Of a stretch of DNA of 64,000 nucleotides, positions 29,597-37,759 are shown in pieces; position 1 is the stretch's first letter, and every line of letters begins with the position of its first letter. Under the pieces are notes generated by a model. It saw only the letters and a list, made by a program, of their open reading frames with translations, was not told the origin of the DNA and ran no database searches. A program made the position numbers and the translations under genes. This stretch comes from Paenisporosarcina sp. OV554 (GTDB taxonomy: Bacteria; Bacillota; Bacilli; Bacillales_A; Planococcaceae), in contig NZ_QBUC01000001.1 of the NCBI RefSeq assembly GCF_003058165.1, forward strand, positions 372,001 through 436,000. Direction: 5' to 3'.

Positions 29597-31717
29597 ATGC
29601 CAGAAAAACAAATTTTTAATTTCGAGTGGGCAGGTCGTCCATTGCAAGTAGAAGTAGGCAAATATGCAAAACAAGCAAACGGTGCAGTAATGGTCCGTTA
29701 TGGAGATTCTACAGTGCTTTCAACAGCAACTGCTTCAAAACATCCGAAGCCATTAGATTTCTTCCCACTTACGTGTAACTATGAAGAGCGTCTTTACGCA
29801 GCAGGGAAAATTCCAGGTGGTTTCATTAAACGTGAAGGACGTCCATCAGAAAATGCAGTATTGACTAGTCGTTTGATTGACCGTCCAATCCGTCCTTTAT
29901 TCCCAGATGGCTTCCGTAATGAAGTGCAAGTTATTTCAATCGTTATGTCTGTAGACCAAGATTGCACTACAGAAATGGCAGCGATGTTAGGTTCATCATT
30001 AGCATTGTCAGTTTCTGATATTCCTTTCGATGGCCCAATTGCAGGCGTACAAGTAGGATTAATTGATGGTCAATTTATCATTAACCCGACACAAGCTCAA
30101 TTGGCATTAAGCACGATTGATTTAATCGTTGCTGGAACAAAAGATGCAATTAACATGGTAGAAGCAGGGGCTCTTGAAGTAACTGAAGAAGTAATGTTAG
30201 AAGCAATCATGTTCGGTCATGATGAAATTAAAAAATTAATCGCTTTCCAAGAAGAAGTTGTCGCAGTTATGGGCAAACAAAAAACAGATATCAAACTTTA
30301 TGAACTAGATGCTGAACTTTCTGCTGAGATTAATGAAATGTGCGAAACTAAATTAAATAGTGCTATTCAAGTGTATGAAAAACACGCACGAGAAGTAGCG
30401 ATAAATGAAGTTAAAGATGAGGTTATAGCAACATTCGTTGAACGTGAAGCAGATGATGCAACACTTAAACAAGTTCGTCAAATTTTAGATAAAATGGTGA
30501 AAGAAGAAGTTCGCCGTTTAATTACTGAAGATAAAGTCCGTCCTGATGGTCGTAAATTAGACGAAATCCGTCCATTATCATCTGAGACAGGTGTCTTACC
30601 TAGAACACATGGTTCTGGATTGTTCACTCGTGGGCAAACTCAAGCACTTAGCATTGCTACTTTAGGTGCATTAGGTGATGTTCAAATAATTGATGGTTTA
30701 GGAATTGAAGAATCTAAACGTTTCATGCATCATTATAATTTCCCACAATTCAGTGTTGGGGAAACGGGTCCTCTTCGTGGTCCAGGTCGTCGTGAAATCG
30801 GTCACGGTGCATTAGGTGAACGTGCATTAAAAGCAGTACTACCAGACGAAAAAGAATTCCCATATACAATTCGTTTAGTATCTGAAGTACTTGAATCTAA
30901 CGGTTCTACGTCTCAAGCAAGTATTTGTGCTTCAACTCTTGCAATGATGGATGCAGGTGTTCCAATCAAAGCGCCAGTTGCAGGTATTGCTATGGGTCTT
31001 ATCAAACGCGGTGATAACTATTCTGTTCTTTCGGATATTCAAGGAATGGAAGATCACCTAGGCGATATGGACTTCAAAGTTGCAGGTACAGCTAAAGGTG
31101 TTACTGCACTTCAAATGGATATTAAAATCGATGGCTTATCACGTAGCATTTTAGAAGAAGCATTGACACAAGCAAAAATTGGTCGTATGCATATTTTAGA
31201 AAGCATGATGGCTACAATTTCTGAACCACGCACGAAGTTGTCTAAATTCGCTCCGAAAATTGTCATGGTTAAAATTAATCCTGATAAGATTCGTGACGTA
31301 ATTGGACCGGGTGGTAAACAAATTAATAAAATCATTGATGAAACAGGCGTTAAAATTGATACAGAGCAAGACGGATCAATTTATATTTCTTCAATTGATG
31401 AAGACATGATCGCTCGTGCAAAAGAGATCATTGAAAACATTGTACGTGTTGCTGTTGTTGGTGAGTACTTCATGGGTAAAGTGAAACGTATAGAAAAATT
31501 CGGTGCTTTCGTAGAAATCTTTACGGGCAAAGATGGACTTCTGCATATTTCTGAAATTCAAGAAGAACGCACAAAAGCAGTTGAAGATGTACTGAAACTT
31601 GATGACGAATTAAAAGTTAAAGTTATTGAAATCGATAACCAAGGCCGTGTAAACTTATCACGAAAAATCGTCGTAAAAGAAGAAAAAGAAGCAGCTGAGA
31701 AAGCTCAAGCTGAATAA
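29597..31717 (+). CDS. pnp: Polyribonucleotide nucleotidyltransferase (PNPase)
   Basis: 3'-5' phosphorolytic exoribonuclease central to mRNA decay. ATG 29597 sits behind GAGAGGAGTT and gives 706 residues, essentially the B. subtilis length; an upstream GTG/ATG frame extension has no homology. Two RNase PH domains ([26 protein letters not shown]) flank a helical linker; a KH domain ([15 protein letters not shown]) and an S1 domain ([16 protein letters not shown]) follow. It lies downstream of the rpsO terminator; a TTGACA at 29491 may belong to its promoter but no good -10 pairs with it. Confidence 0.97.
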   Translation: MPEKQIFNFEWAGRPLQVEVGKYAKQANGAVMVRYGDSTVLSTATASKHPKPLDFFPLTCNYEERLYAAGKIPGGFIKREGRPSENAVLTSRLIDRPIRPLFPDGFRNEVQVISIVMSVDQDCTTEMAAMLGSSLALSVSDIPFDGPIAGVQVGLIDGQFIINPTQAQLALSTIDLIVAGTKDAINMVEAGALEVTEEVMLEAIMFGHDEIKKLIAFQEEVVAVMGKQKTDIKLYELDAELSAEINEMCETKLNSAIQVYEKHAREVAINEVKDEVIATFVEREADDATLKQVRQILDKMVKEEVRRLITEDKVRPDGRKLDEIRPLSSETGVLPRTHGSGLFTRGQTQALSIATLGALGDVQIIDGLGIEESKRFMHHYNFPQFSVGETGPLRGPGRREIGHGALGERALKAVLPDEKEFPYTIRLVSEVLESNGSTSQASICASTLAMMDAGVPIKAPVAGIAMGLIKRGDNYSVLSDIQGMEDHLGDMDFKVAGTAKGVTALQMDIKIDGLSRSILEEALTQAKIGRMHILESMMATISEPRTKLSKFAPKIVMVKINPDKIRDVIGPGGKQINKIIDETGVKIDTEQDGSIYISSIDEDMIARAKEIIENIVRVAVVGEYFMGKVKRIEKFGAFVEIFTGKDGLLHISEIQEERTKAVEDVLKLDDELKVKVIEIDNQGRVNLSRKIVVKEEKEAAEKAQAE

Positions 31718-31728
31718 TAAACAATGAA

Positions 31729-31765
31729 AAAGGTTGCCAACTGCTTAGATGGCAATCTTTTTTTT
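31729..31765 (+). terminator. Intrinsic terminator after pnp
   Basis: An 11-bp stem with one wobble, AAAGGTTGCCA (31729-31739) with TGGCAATCTTT (31750-31760), running into eight T residues. Confidence 0.88.
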
Positions 31766-31790
31766 CGAAATAATGGGGGTTTAATTTACT

Positions 31791-33029
31791 GTGTTACAAA
31801 AAAGAACAAGTCAAAATGGTGTTAGAATAGTCTATGAACATATACCACACGTTCGGTCTGTCGCTGTAGGTGTATGGGTAGATGTAGGGTCGAGACATGA
31901 AACACCCGAAGAGAATGGTTTAACTCACTTCATCGAACATATGCTTTTTAAAGGAACAGCCACTAGAACTGCACGTCAAATTGCTGAAGAATTCGATCGT
32001 ATTGGCGGGTATGTCAATGCATTTACGTCAAAAGAGCAAACATGCTACTACGCAAAAGTATTAGATCATCATGCGAAGCATGCAATATCAGTATTGGCCG
32101 ATATGTTTTTCCATTCACAATTTGATGAACAAGAATTAGATAAAGAACGTCAAGTCGTCCTAGAAGAAATCTTAATGGTCGAAGATACACCTGACGATGA
32201 TGTCCACGAACAATTATGGAATGTCATGTATCCAAATCAACCATTAGGTGCCTCAATTTTAGGGACGAAAGCGTCGCTTGAAACATTTAATAAAGATTCC
32301 ATCCATCAATTTATGGACCATCACTATCGACCTGAACATATTGTCATTTCAGTTGCTGGAAATATTCCGGATGGTTTAATTGACTTTATCGATTCGTTAT
32401 TTGGTCATTTTGGATCAAGTTCAACTCTTCTTGATCGTCATTCTTTAAGTCTCCCAATATTTAACTCAGGAGAATCTCATAAGTCACGCGAAACGGAACA
32501 AGGACATATTTGTCTAGGCTATCCAGGATTAAGCGTTAAGGATAAGCAGATTTATGATTTAGTGGTCTTAAATAACATCTTAGGTGGCAATATGTCATCT
32601 CGACTATTCCAAGAAGTTCGTGAAGAAAAGGCATTAGCCTATTCAATTTATTCCTATCATTCCTCTTACGTAGATTCTGGATCAGTGGCCATCTATGGAG
32701 GAACTTCCAGTAACCAATTGCAAGAACTCAAAGAAACGATCCATGAAACCATTCAAAAAGTAGTGGATGATGGGGTTACAGAAACTGAAGTGAATGATGC
32801 AAAAGAACAATTAAAAGGCAATTTGATGCTCGGTTTAGAAAGCACCAATGCCCGAATGAATCGTAATGGTAAAAACGAGCTTATTTTTAAAGAACACAAA
32901 ACATATGATGAAGTATTGCAGTCAATTGATGAAGTACACATTCATAAAGTACAAAAACTAGTGACTGATATTTTCGCACATCAACCTGCCATTTCAATCA
33001 TTACTCCAAAAAAAGACAATCCACTGTGA
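31791..33029 (+). CDS. mlpA: M16-family zinc protease MlpA (YmxG)
   Basis: Processing-peptidase-like zinc metalloprotease. The 412 residues have the inverted zinc motif HFIEH at 46-50 and the downstream glutamate in RQVVLEEIL, so it should be catalytically competent, unlike YmfF later in the window. Start is GTG 31791 with ribosome site ATGGGGGT. In B. subtilis a polysaccharide deacetylase gene (ylxY) lies between pnp and mlpA; here it is absent. The stop codon is embedded in the terminator hairpin. Confidence 0.94.
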   Translation: MLQKRTSQNGVRIVYEHIPHVRSVAVGVWVDVGSRHETPEENGLTHFIEHMLFKGTATRTARQIAEEFDRIGGYVNAFTSKEQTCYYAKVLDHHAKHAISVLADMFFHSQFDEQELDKERQVVLEEILMVEDTPDDDVHEQLWNVMYPNQPLGASILGTKASLETFNKDSIHQFMDHHYRPEHIVISVAGNIPDGLIDFIDSLFGHFGSSSTLLDRHSLSLPIFNSGESHKSRETEQGHICLGYPGLSVKDKQIYDLVVLNNILGGNMSSRLFQEVREEKALAYSIYSYHSSYVDSGSVAIYGGTSSNQLQELKETIHETIQKVVDDGVTETEVNDAKEQLKGNLMLGLESTNARMNRNGKNELIFKEHKTYDEVLQSIDEVHIHKVQKLVTDIFAHQPAISIITPKKDNPL

Positions 33030-33044
33030 TTGTCTTTTTTTTTT
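33008..33044 (+). terminator. Terminator overlapping the mlpA stop
   Basis: AAAAAGACAAT (33010-33020) pairs with ATTGTCTTTTT (33029-33039) and is followed by a long T-run. Confidence 0.85.
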
Positions 33045-33074
33045 GACAGCTGTGGATTTTTTAGTAACTCACTT

Positions 33075-33720
33075 TATCACTCAGGTTTCCGGGGAGCTTC
33101 CACAATGTTGCACCATTAACTAATGAGGTAATAGGTGGATTAGACCCAGTCACATTCCCCTCATAATGTTCCAGGTAATCCTGCGTCTCGAATTTCTTTC
33201 GTCGCTCCCCTACAACCTTCGAGCAAATTGTTTATTTATTTTGGTTTACAAATGAATCGACACTATTCTTTGAAGAACCAAGCAACCGAAGATGCCATTT
33301 CGGCTGCTACCGCATTTCTTTATTTTGGATAGTTTTTTCATTTAGAGGAGAGGGTTGAGGAAAGTCACAAATTTAAGGACATTTATGTTACATCTGCATC
33401 GTTTATTATTCTGTAAAGTGTGTGTATCACTTTTAGTAAAAGTAATTCAGAAGATAAAATAAGCAAAAAGAGGTCGAAATATCATCTTCGGCCGAATATC
33501 TACATAAAGAAAACAACAATTCTCACGTAAAACAAATCATCATTTCTGAGCGAGTCCAGGTTGAAAGGGAGCGAAGGACGCGCACCCGCCGCAGGATGAT
33601 CTAAGAAAAGGGATGGGCGAAGTGACAAAGTCACAAGCCCATCCCTTTTTTCTATAGCTCATGGTGCAGCAGGTAAAGCGTCCGGAGCGACCTGGAAACC
33701 TAACTTCTTCAGTAAATGCA
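33075..33720. repeat. Dispersed palindromic element, copy B
   Basis: It fills most of the 825-base gap between mlpA and ymxH; bases 33331-33475 form the spacer between arms and hold no gene I recognise. The left arm starts CTCAGGTTTCCGGGGAGCTT and contains ATCCTGCG, TCGCTCCCCTACAACCT, TTTTGGTTTAC and CGAAGATGCCATTTCGGC. The right arm (33473-33720) carries their reverse complements, including ATCTTCGGCCGAATATCTAC and GGACGCG. The right arm folds as AGGTT (33558-33562)/AACCT (33697-33701), GGACGC (33576-33581)/GCGTCC (33678-33683), and a perfect 13-bp stem AAAAGGGATGGGC (33606-33618)/GCCCATCCCTTTT (33637-33649) capped by GTGAC/GTCAC. Confidence 0.82.
33606..33652 (+). terminator. Terminator-like hairpin in the right arm of copy B
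   Basis: The 13-bp perfect stem followed by TTTTTT would work as an intrinsic terminator on the + strand; the A-run on the 5' side makes it potentially bidirectional. The inner GTGAC-AAA-GTCAC extends the helix. It is the best-paired version of the hairpin shared with 7565-7600. Confidence 0.6.
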
Positions 33721-33797
33721 ATTAGGGTTTCGGTTTTAGTTGTAGTCACTTATTTATTTTGAATGTTTCTCAACCTCTGTTAAGTTGCTTTTCAGTG

Positions 33798-33826
33798 AAC
33801 ATGTGATTCTTTCTTTGCATATATTT
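33798..33826 (+). promoter_or_regulatory. Candidate mother-cell sigma (E or K) promoter for ymxH-dpaAB
   Basis: CATATATT (33819-33826) matches seven of eight positions of the sigma-E -10 pattern CATACAHT, with GAACATG (33798-33804) 14 bases upstream as a partial -35. The AC at 33800-33801 with 17 bases to CATA also roughly fits sigma-K. The B. subtilis dipicolinate synthase genes are sigma-K dependent. It lies just upstream of the ymxH ribosome site. Confidence 0.4.
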
Positions 33827-33854
33827 AAGGAGATGAACATGGAGGAGGAGTCAT

Positions 33855-34124
33855 ATGTTGCTATCAGAAATGGCAGTGAAGGAATTAATTCAAATTGAAG
33901 ATGGCAAACGTTTTGGATTACTTGCCGATACCGAATTGCTTTTTGAACCAACCAGTGGAAAAATCATTGGATTTCTTGTATTAAAAGAACAGGGAAACCG
34001 ACCATTCAAAGCAAAATCAACACAAAAAAACGTCTATATCGCATGGGAAGACATCATCCTCATCGGCGAAGATCGAATTCTCTTTACAAAAACATCACAC
34101 TTACATTCGGACCAAACCATATGA
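33855..34124 (+). CDS. ymxH: YlmC/YmxH family PRC-barrel protein
   Basis: Small sporulation-associated protein of the YlmC/YmxH family (PRC-barrel fold); biochemical role unknown. The 89 residues include LSEMAVKELIQIEDGKRFG, GKIIGFLVL and YIAWEDIILIGEDRIL, matching family features. ATG 33855 follows GGAGGAGTCAT. Its stop overlaps dpaA by 4 bases, so it is translated with the dipicolinate synthase subunits. Confidence 0.88.
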   Translation: MLLSEMAVKELIQIEDGKRFGLLADTELLFEPTSGKIIGFLVLKEQGNRPFKAKSTQKNVYIAWEDIILIGEDRILFTKTSHLHSDQTI

Positions 34125-34924
34125 CGACGAATCTAAAGTGGTGCGTCATTGGTACAGATCCACGGATGGAAAAACTCTCAATTTTATTGAAAAACTTAAA
34201 CGTTCAAGTGCTATATCTACAAACAAAAGCATGGAGTTACCAAGTAGAAAGAGACTTAATGGCATTCGAACCAGATATCTTAGTGCTACCCATACAACCA
34301 CTAGAAGTAGTAACAGATACAATCGGACTGGATTATTTCGAAAACGTCCAAAAATGTTTTGTTGGCAAATTATCTCCTGAATGGACACGCTTTTTTGAAG
34401 CAAGTGAAATCGACATTGAACCATATCTCGAGAATGAAAAATTTATTTGGCTAAATGCAAAATTAACTGCCGAAGGATTTATTGCGGCATATTATTTAGA
34501 AGAGCACGAAACGGTTGCTGGCAAACATTTCATGATCTCTGGGTTCGGGCGCGTAGCAAAACTATTAGCATCACAGCTTAAGCGGATGGATGCCTATCCG
34601 AAAATTGTTGTGAGATCAGCCGTTCAATTAGCAGAAGCACAAGCCATGGGCTATGAAGTGAAAAAATTAGAACATGGCATATCATGTGAGCAGTCGATAT
34701 TTATTAACACAATACCTGCTAAATGGCTAACAGCAGACTATCACTCTTTATTAACAACTTGCCAAAGATTTTATGATGTTGCTTCTTCACCTGGATGTTT
34801 AGCTCTAGAAGGAGACTTTTCACATACCTATAGATTGTATACGTCTCTACCAGGGCAATTTTTAAAAGAAGATGCAGCAAAGCTGCTATTTAATTGTGTT
34901 ACCGAATCAGTAAAAAACATCTAA
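34121..34924 (+). CDS. dpaA: Dipicolinate synthase subunit A
   Basis: With DpaB it converts dihydroxytetrahydrodipicolinate, made by DapA, to dipicolinic acid for the spore core. I start at ATG 34121 (MTTNLKWCVIGTDPR), which overlaps the ymxH stop. This gives 267 residues, about 30 fewer than B. subtilis DpaA (297). It has an N-terminal Rossmann-like part and a second nucleotide-binding segment GKHFMISGFGRVAKLLASQLK (~143) as in the family. The protein is diverged and short but shows no internal break. The context (dpaB, asd, dapA) supports the call. Confidence 0.88.
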   Translation: MTTNLKWCVIGTDPRMEKLSILLKNLNVQVLYLQTKAWSYQVERDLMAFEPDILVLPIQPLEVVTDTIGLDYFENVQKCFVGKLSPEWTRFFEASEIDIEPYLENEKFIWLNAKLTAEGFIAAYYLEEHETVAGKHFMISGFGRVAKLLASQLKRMDAYPKIVVRSAVQLAEAQAMGYEVKKLEHGISCEQSIFINTIPAKWLTADYHSLLTTCQRFYDVASSPGCLALEGDFSHTYRLYTSLPGQFLKEDAAKLLFNCVTESVKNI

Positions 34925-34937
34925 TAGGAGGAACGTT

Positions 34938-35522
34938 GTGTTACAAGGTAAGCGAATTGGGTTTGGCATCACTGCCTCACATTGTACGTATGAAGAAGTA
35001 GTGCCTAAAATCACTGTATTAAGAGAACAAGGAGCCATTGTTGTACCTGTAGTGTCACATTCCGTCTTGGTAGCTGCTACGCGCTTTGGTACTGGGGACG
35101 AGTGGGTAAGAAAAATCGAAGAAGCCTCTGGAGCAAAAGTCATTTCAACAATTGCTGATGCAGAGCCACTGGGTCCTAAAACACCTCTCGATTGCATGGT
35201 CATTGCACCGATGACAGGTAATTCAATTAGCCGCTTCGCGAATGCTGCTACAGATTCACCTGTACTGATGGCTGCCAAAGCGACGATGCGTACTGGTAAA
35301 CCTGTTGTCCTTGGCATTTCGACCAATGATGCACTCGGTTTAAATGGCGTCAATGTCATGAGATTGTTAAATGCCAAACACATTTATTTCATTCCTTTTG
35401 GTCAAGATGATCCGTTTAAAAAACCTAACTCCCTAATCTCCGATTTTAATCTCATTGTCCCAACGATTGTTAAAGCATTAGAGCATCAACAACTCCAACC
35501 TGTATTAATCCAACACAACTAG
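34938..35522 (+). CDS. dpaB: Dipicolinate synthase subunit B
   Basis: Flavoprotein-like subunit (HFCD/UbiX fold) of the dipicolinate synthase. The 194 residues include the N-terminal KRIGFGITASHCTY nucleotide-binding segment and MVIAPMTGNSISRFANAATDSPVLMAAKA, typical of SpoVFB. Start GTG 34938 follows TAGGAGGAACG, 13 bases after dpaA. Encoded as ymxH-dpaA-dpaB followed by asd with its own promoter. Confidence 0.94.
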   Translation: MLQGKRIGFGITASHCTYEEVVPKITVLREQGAIVVPVVSHSVLVAATRFGTGDEWVRKIEEASGAKVISTIADAEPLGPKTPLDCMVIAPMTGNSISRFANAATDSPVLMAAKATMRTGKPVVLGISTNDALGLNGVNVMRLLNAKHIYFIPFGQDDPFKKPNSLISDFNLIVPTIVKALEHQQLQPVLIQHN

Positions 35523-35537
35523 TCGGATTAATTTTCA

Positions 35538-35566
35538 TGCACAATCACGCAATTTTATGATACAAT
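35538..35566 (+). promoter_or_regulatory. Sigma-A promoter of asd-dapA
   Basis: TGCACA (35538-35543), a 17-base spacer and TACAAT (35561-35566). It allows asd and dapA to be expressed in growing cells independently of the sporulation genes upstream. Confidence 0.55.
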
Positions 35567-35609
35567 ACCGACATTATGACCATTTAGTTGGCTAGAGGGA
35601 GTGAGTGTC

Positions 35610-36650
35610 ATGTCGAAGAATTACACAGTTGCTGTAGTTGGTGCAACCGGTGCAGTAGGCGAGAAAATGATGGAACAACTACAGAAACGAAATTTTCCTA
35701 TAAAACATATAAAGTTTTTGGCATCTAAACGTTCAGCTGGAAAGAGTATTGAATTTAAAGGTCAGTCCTACACGATTGAAGAAGCAACACCTGAAGAATT
35801 TGATGGAGTTGATATTGCGTTATTTAGTGCAGGTGGTGCAGTTTCAAAAATTCTTGCACCGGAAGCTGCCAAGCGAGGAGCAGTCGTAATTGATAATACG
35901 AGTGCTTTTCGAATGGTAGTGGATATTCCACTGGTAGTGCCAGAAGTGAATCCACAAGATCTTAAATTACACTCAGGTATTATAGCGAATCCGAATTGTT
36001 CTACTATACAAATGGTGTGTGCACTACAACCAATAAAAGAAGCTTTTGGCTTAAATAAAGTCATTGTTTCAACGTATCAAGCTGTATCTGGTGCTGGAGC
36101 GGATGCAATTAATGAGTTGAAAAATCAAAGTGGCACATTCGGAGATACGAAAAATGCCGATGCGCAAGTATTACCTGTCAAAAGTGCAGAAAGTCATTAT
36201 CCAATAGCGTTTAATGTTATTCCTCAAATCGATACGTTTGATGACAATGGCTATACGTTAGAAGAAATGAAAATGATTAATGAAACGAAGAAAATACTAC
36301 ACATGCCAAACCTTTCAGTTGCGGCAACATGCGTTCGTTTACCTGTTGTATCAGGTCATTCTGAATCAGTATTTATTGAAATAGATAAAGATGGTATCAG
36401 CGTTTCAGATATCCGCGCTATATTAGAGTCAGCTAAAGGAATAAAAGTACAGGATAATCCCGCGAAACAAGAATACCCTATGCCTTTGTTTGCAGAAGGG
36501 GAAGACGATGTGTTTGTTGGGCGTATACGAAAAGATTTATCAAATGATAGAGGTTTCCATTTGTGGATTGTGTCAGATAATTTATTAAAAGGGGCAGCAC
36601 TAAACTCAATACAAATTGCAGAAGCAATGATAGAAGAAGGTATCATTTAA
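35610..36650 (+). CDS. asd: Aspartate-semialdehyde dehydrogenase
   Basis: Reduces aspartyl phosphate to aspartate semialdehyde, the branch point to lysine/diaminopimelate and threonine/methionine. I start at ATG 35610 (346 residues, same as B. subtilis) rather than the in-frame GTG 35601, which lies within the purine-rich ribosome site. Visible are AVVGATGAVG, active-site Cys130 in NPNCST, VSTYQAVSGAG and the C-terminal FHLWVVSDNL-like HLWIVSDNLLKGAA. It is followed 14 bases later by dapA; the aspartokinase gene dapG usually between them is missing. Confidence 0.96.
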   Translation: MSKNYTVAVVGATGAVGEKMMEQLQKRNFPIKHIKFLASKRSAGKSIEFKGQSYTIEEATPEEFDGVDIALFSAGGAVSKILAPEAAKRGAVVIDNTSAFRMVVDIPLVVPEVNPQDLKLHSGIIANPNCSTIQMVCALQPIKEAFGLNKVIVSTYQAVSGAGADAINELKNQSGTFGDTKNADAQVLPVKSAESHYPIAFNVIPQIDTFDDNGYTLEEMKMINETKKILHMPNLSVAATCVRLPVVSGHSESVFIEIDKDGISVSDIRAILESAKGIKVQDNPAKQEYPMPLFAEGEDDVFVGRIRKDLSNDRGFHLWIVSDNLLKGAALNSIQIAEAMIEEGII

Positions 36651-36664
36651 AAGGGGAGATTCTA

Positions 36665-37558
36665 ATGCATATCGGTCGTGTATCTACAGCAATGGTCACA
36701 CCATTTTTACCAGACGGCTCCATTCATTTTGAAATGGTTGCAAAACTAATTGAACATTTAATTGCTACAGGTACAGATTCAGTTGTCGTATGTGGAACAA
36801 CTGGAGAATCACCAACATTAACGAGTCAAGAAAAAGCGGACTTAATTCGTTTTACTGTCGAATCGGTAAATAATCGTATTCCTGTTTTTGCAGGAACGGG
36901 TAGTAATAGCACGAGATCTTCAGTTGAACTGACTAAAGTTGCTGAAGATGCAGGAGTAAATGGTATCATGCTTGTTACTCCGTATTATAATAAACCAGAT
37001 CAACGTGGAATGTATGAACATTTTAAAACGATTGCTGCTTCAACGAACTTACCTGTATTACTCTATAATATACCTGGTCGTTCTGTTGTTAATATGTTGC
37101 CAGAAACTGTGTTGGCACTGAGTAAGATTTCAAACATACAGGCCATTAAAGAGGCTGGTGGCAACTTAGAGCAAATGTCAGACATTATTGCGGGTTGTCA
37201 AGATGATTTCGCCGTATATAGCGGTGATGATGGTTTAACTTTACCTCTACTTTCAATTGGAGGAGCTGGAGTTGTATCAGTCGCTTCACATGTTGTAGGA
37301 AATGATATGCAAAAGTTAATTCGTGCATTTGAAGAAGGCAGACATGCAGATGCTGCCACAATACACCATGCATTGTTACCACTCATTCGAGCACTCTTTG
37401 AAAAACCAAATCCTGTACCTGTAAAATACGCGTTATATAAATTGGGGCTCGATGTCGGAACTGTCAGATTGCCACTAGTTGATATGACAACTGAAGAGAA
37501 ACAAAATTTTGACCAAGCTTGGGCGAAATTTGAGGAAAAACGCAAATATTTCAAATAA
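36665..37558 (+). CDS. dapA: 4-hydroxy-tetrahydrodipicolinate synthase
   Basis: Condenses pyruvate with aspartate semialdehyde; its product is reduced for diaminopimelate and lysine or taken by DpaAB for dipicolinate. The 297 residues form the TIM barrel with GTTGESPTL, Tyr134 in LLYNIPGRS and Schiff-base Lys162 in AIKEAGGN. ATG 36665 follows AGGGGAGATTCT. Adjacent to asd and followed by a strong terminator. Confidence 0.97.
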   Translation: MHIGRVSTAMVTPFLPDGSIHFEMVAKLIEHLIATGTDSVVVCGTTGESPTLTSQEKADLIRFTVESVNNRIPVFAGTGSNSTRSSVELTKVAEDAGVNGIMLVTPYYNKPDQRGMYEHFKTIAASTNLPVLLYNIPGRSVVNMLPETVLALSKISNIQAIKEAGGNLEQMSDIIAGCQDDFAVYSGDDGLTLPLLSIGGAGVVSVASHVVGNDMQKLIRAFEEGRHADAATIHHALLPLIRALFEKPNPVPVKYALYKLGLDVGTVRLPLVDMTTEEKQNFDQAWAKFEEKRKYFK

Positions 37559-37564
37559 ATTTTT

Positions 37565-37594
37565 GAAGGCCAGTTCATAACTGGCCTTTTTTTT
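37565..37594 (+). terminator. Intrinsic terminator after dapA
   Basis: A 10-bp perfect stem, AAGGCCAGTT (37566-37575) with AACTGGCCTT (37579-37588), running into eight T residues. Confidence 0.9.
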
Positions 37595-37684
37595 ATGTCT
37601 ATCAGCAAATTCTAGAGTCAAATTAATGTAGACTGTTCCGCAGTTTGTGGGATTGATTTAAAGTATCTCTTTCGACTTTTAATA

Positions 37685-37713
37685 TTGTACTGTTGTCAGC
37701 TGTTCGATATAAT
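37685..37713 (+). promoter_or_regulatory. Sigma-A promoter of rnjB
   Basis: TTGTAC (37685-37690), a 17-base spacer and a perfect TATAAT (37708-37713), placing the start about 40 bases before the rnjB start codon. Confidence 0.65.
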
Positions 37714-37759
37714 GTATTGAAGTGGATAATGTTCGGGTTAATTTTTAGGAGGAAAGCAA

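Noticed and set aside
33540-33951. Minus-strand open frames across element B and the start of ymxH
   Set aside because: They cover a palindromic repeat and a well-supported + strand gene; no ribosome site or family similarity.
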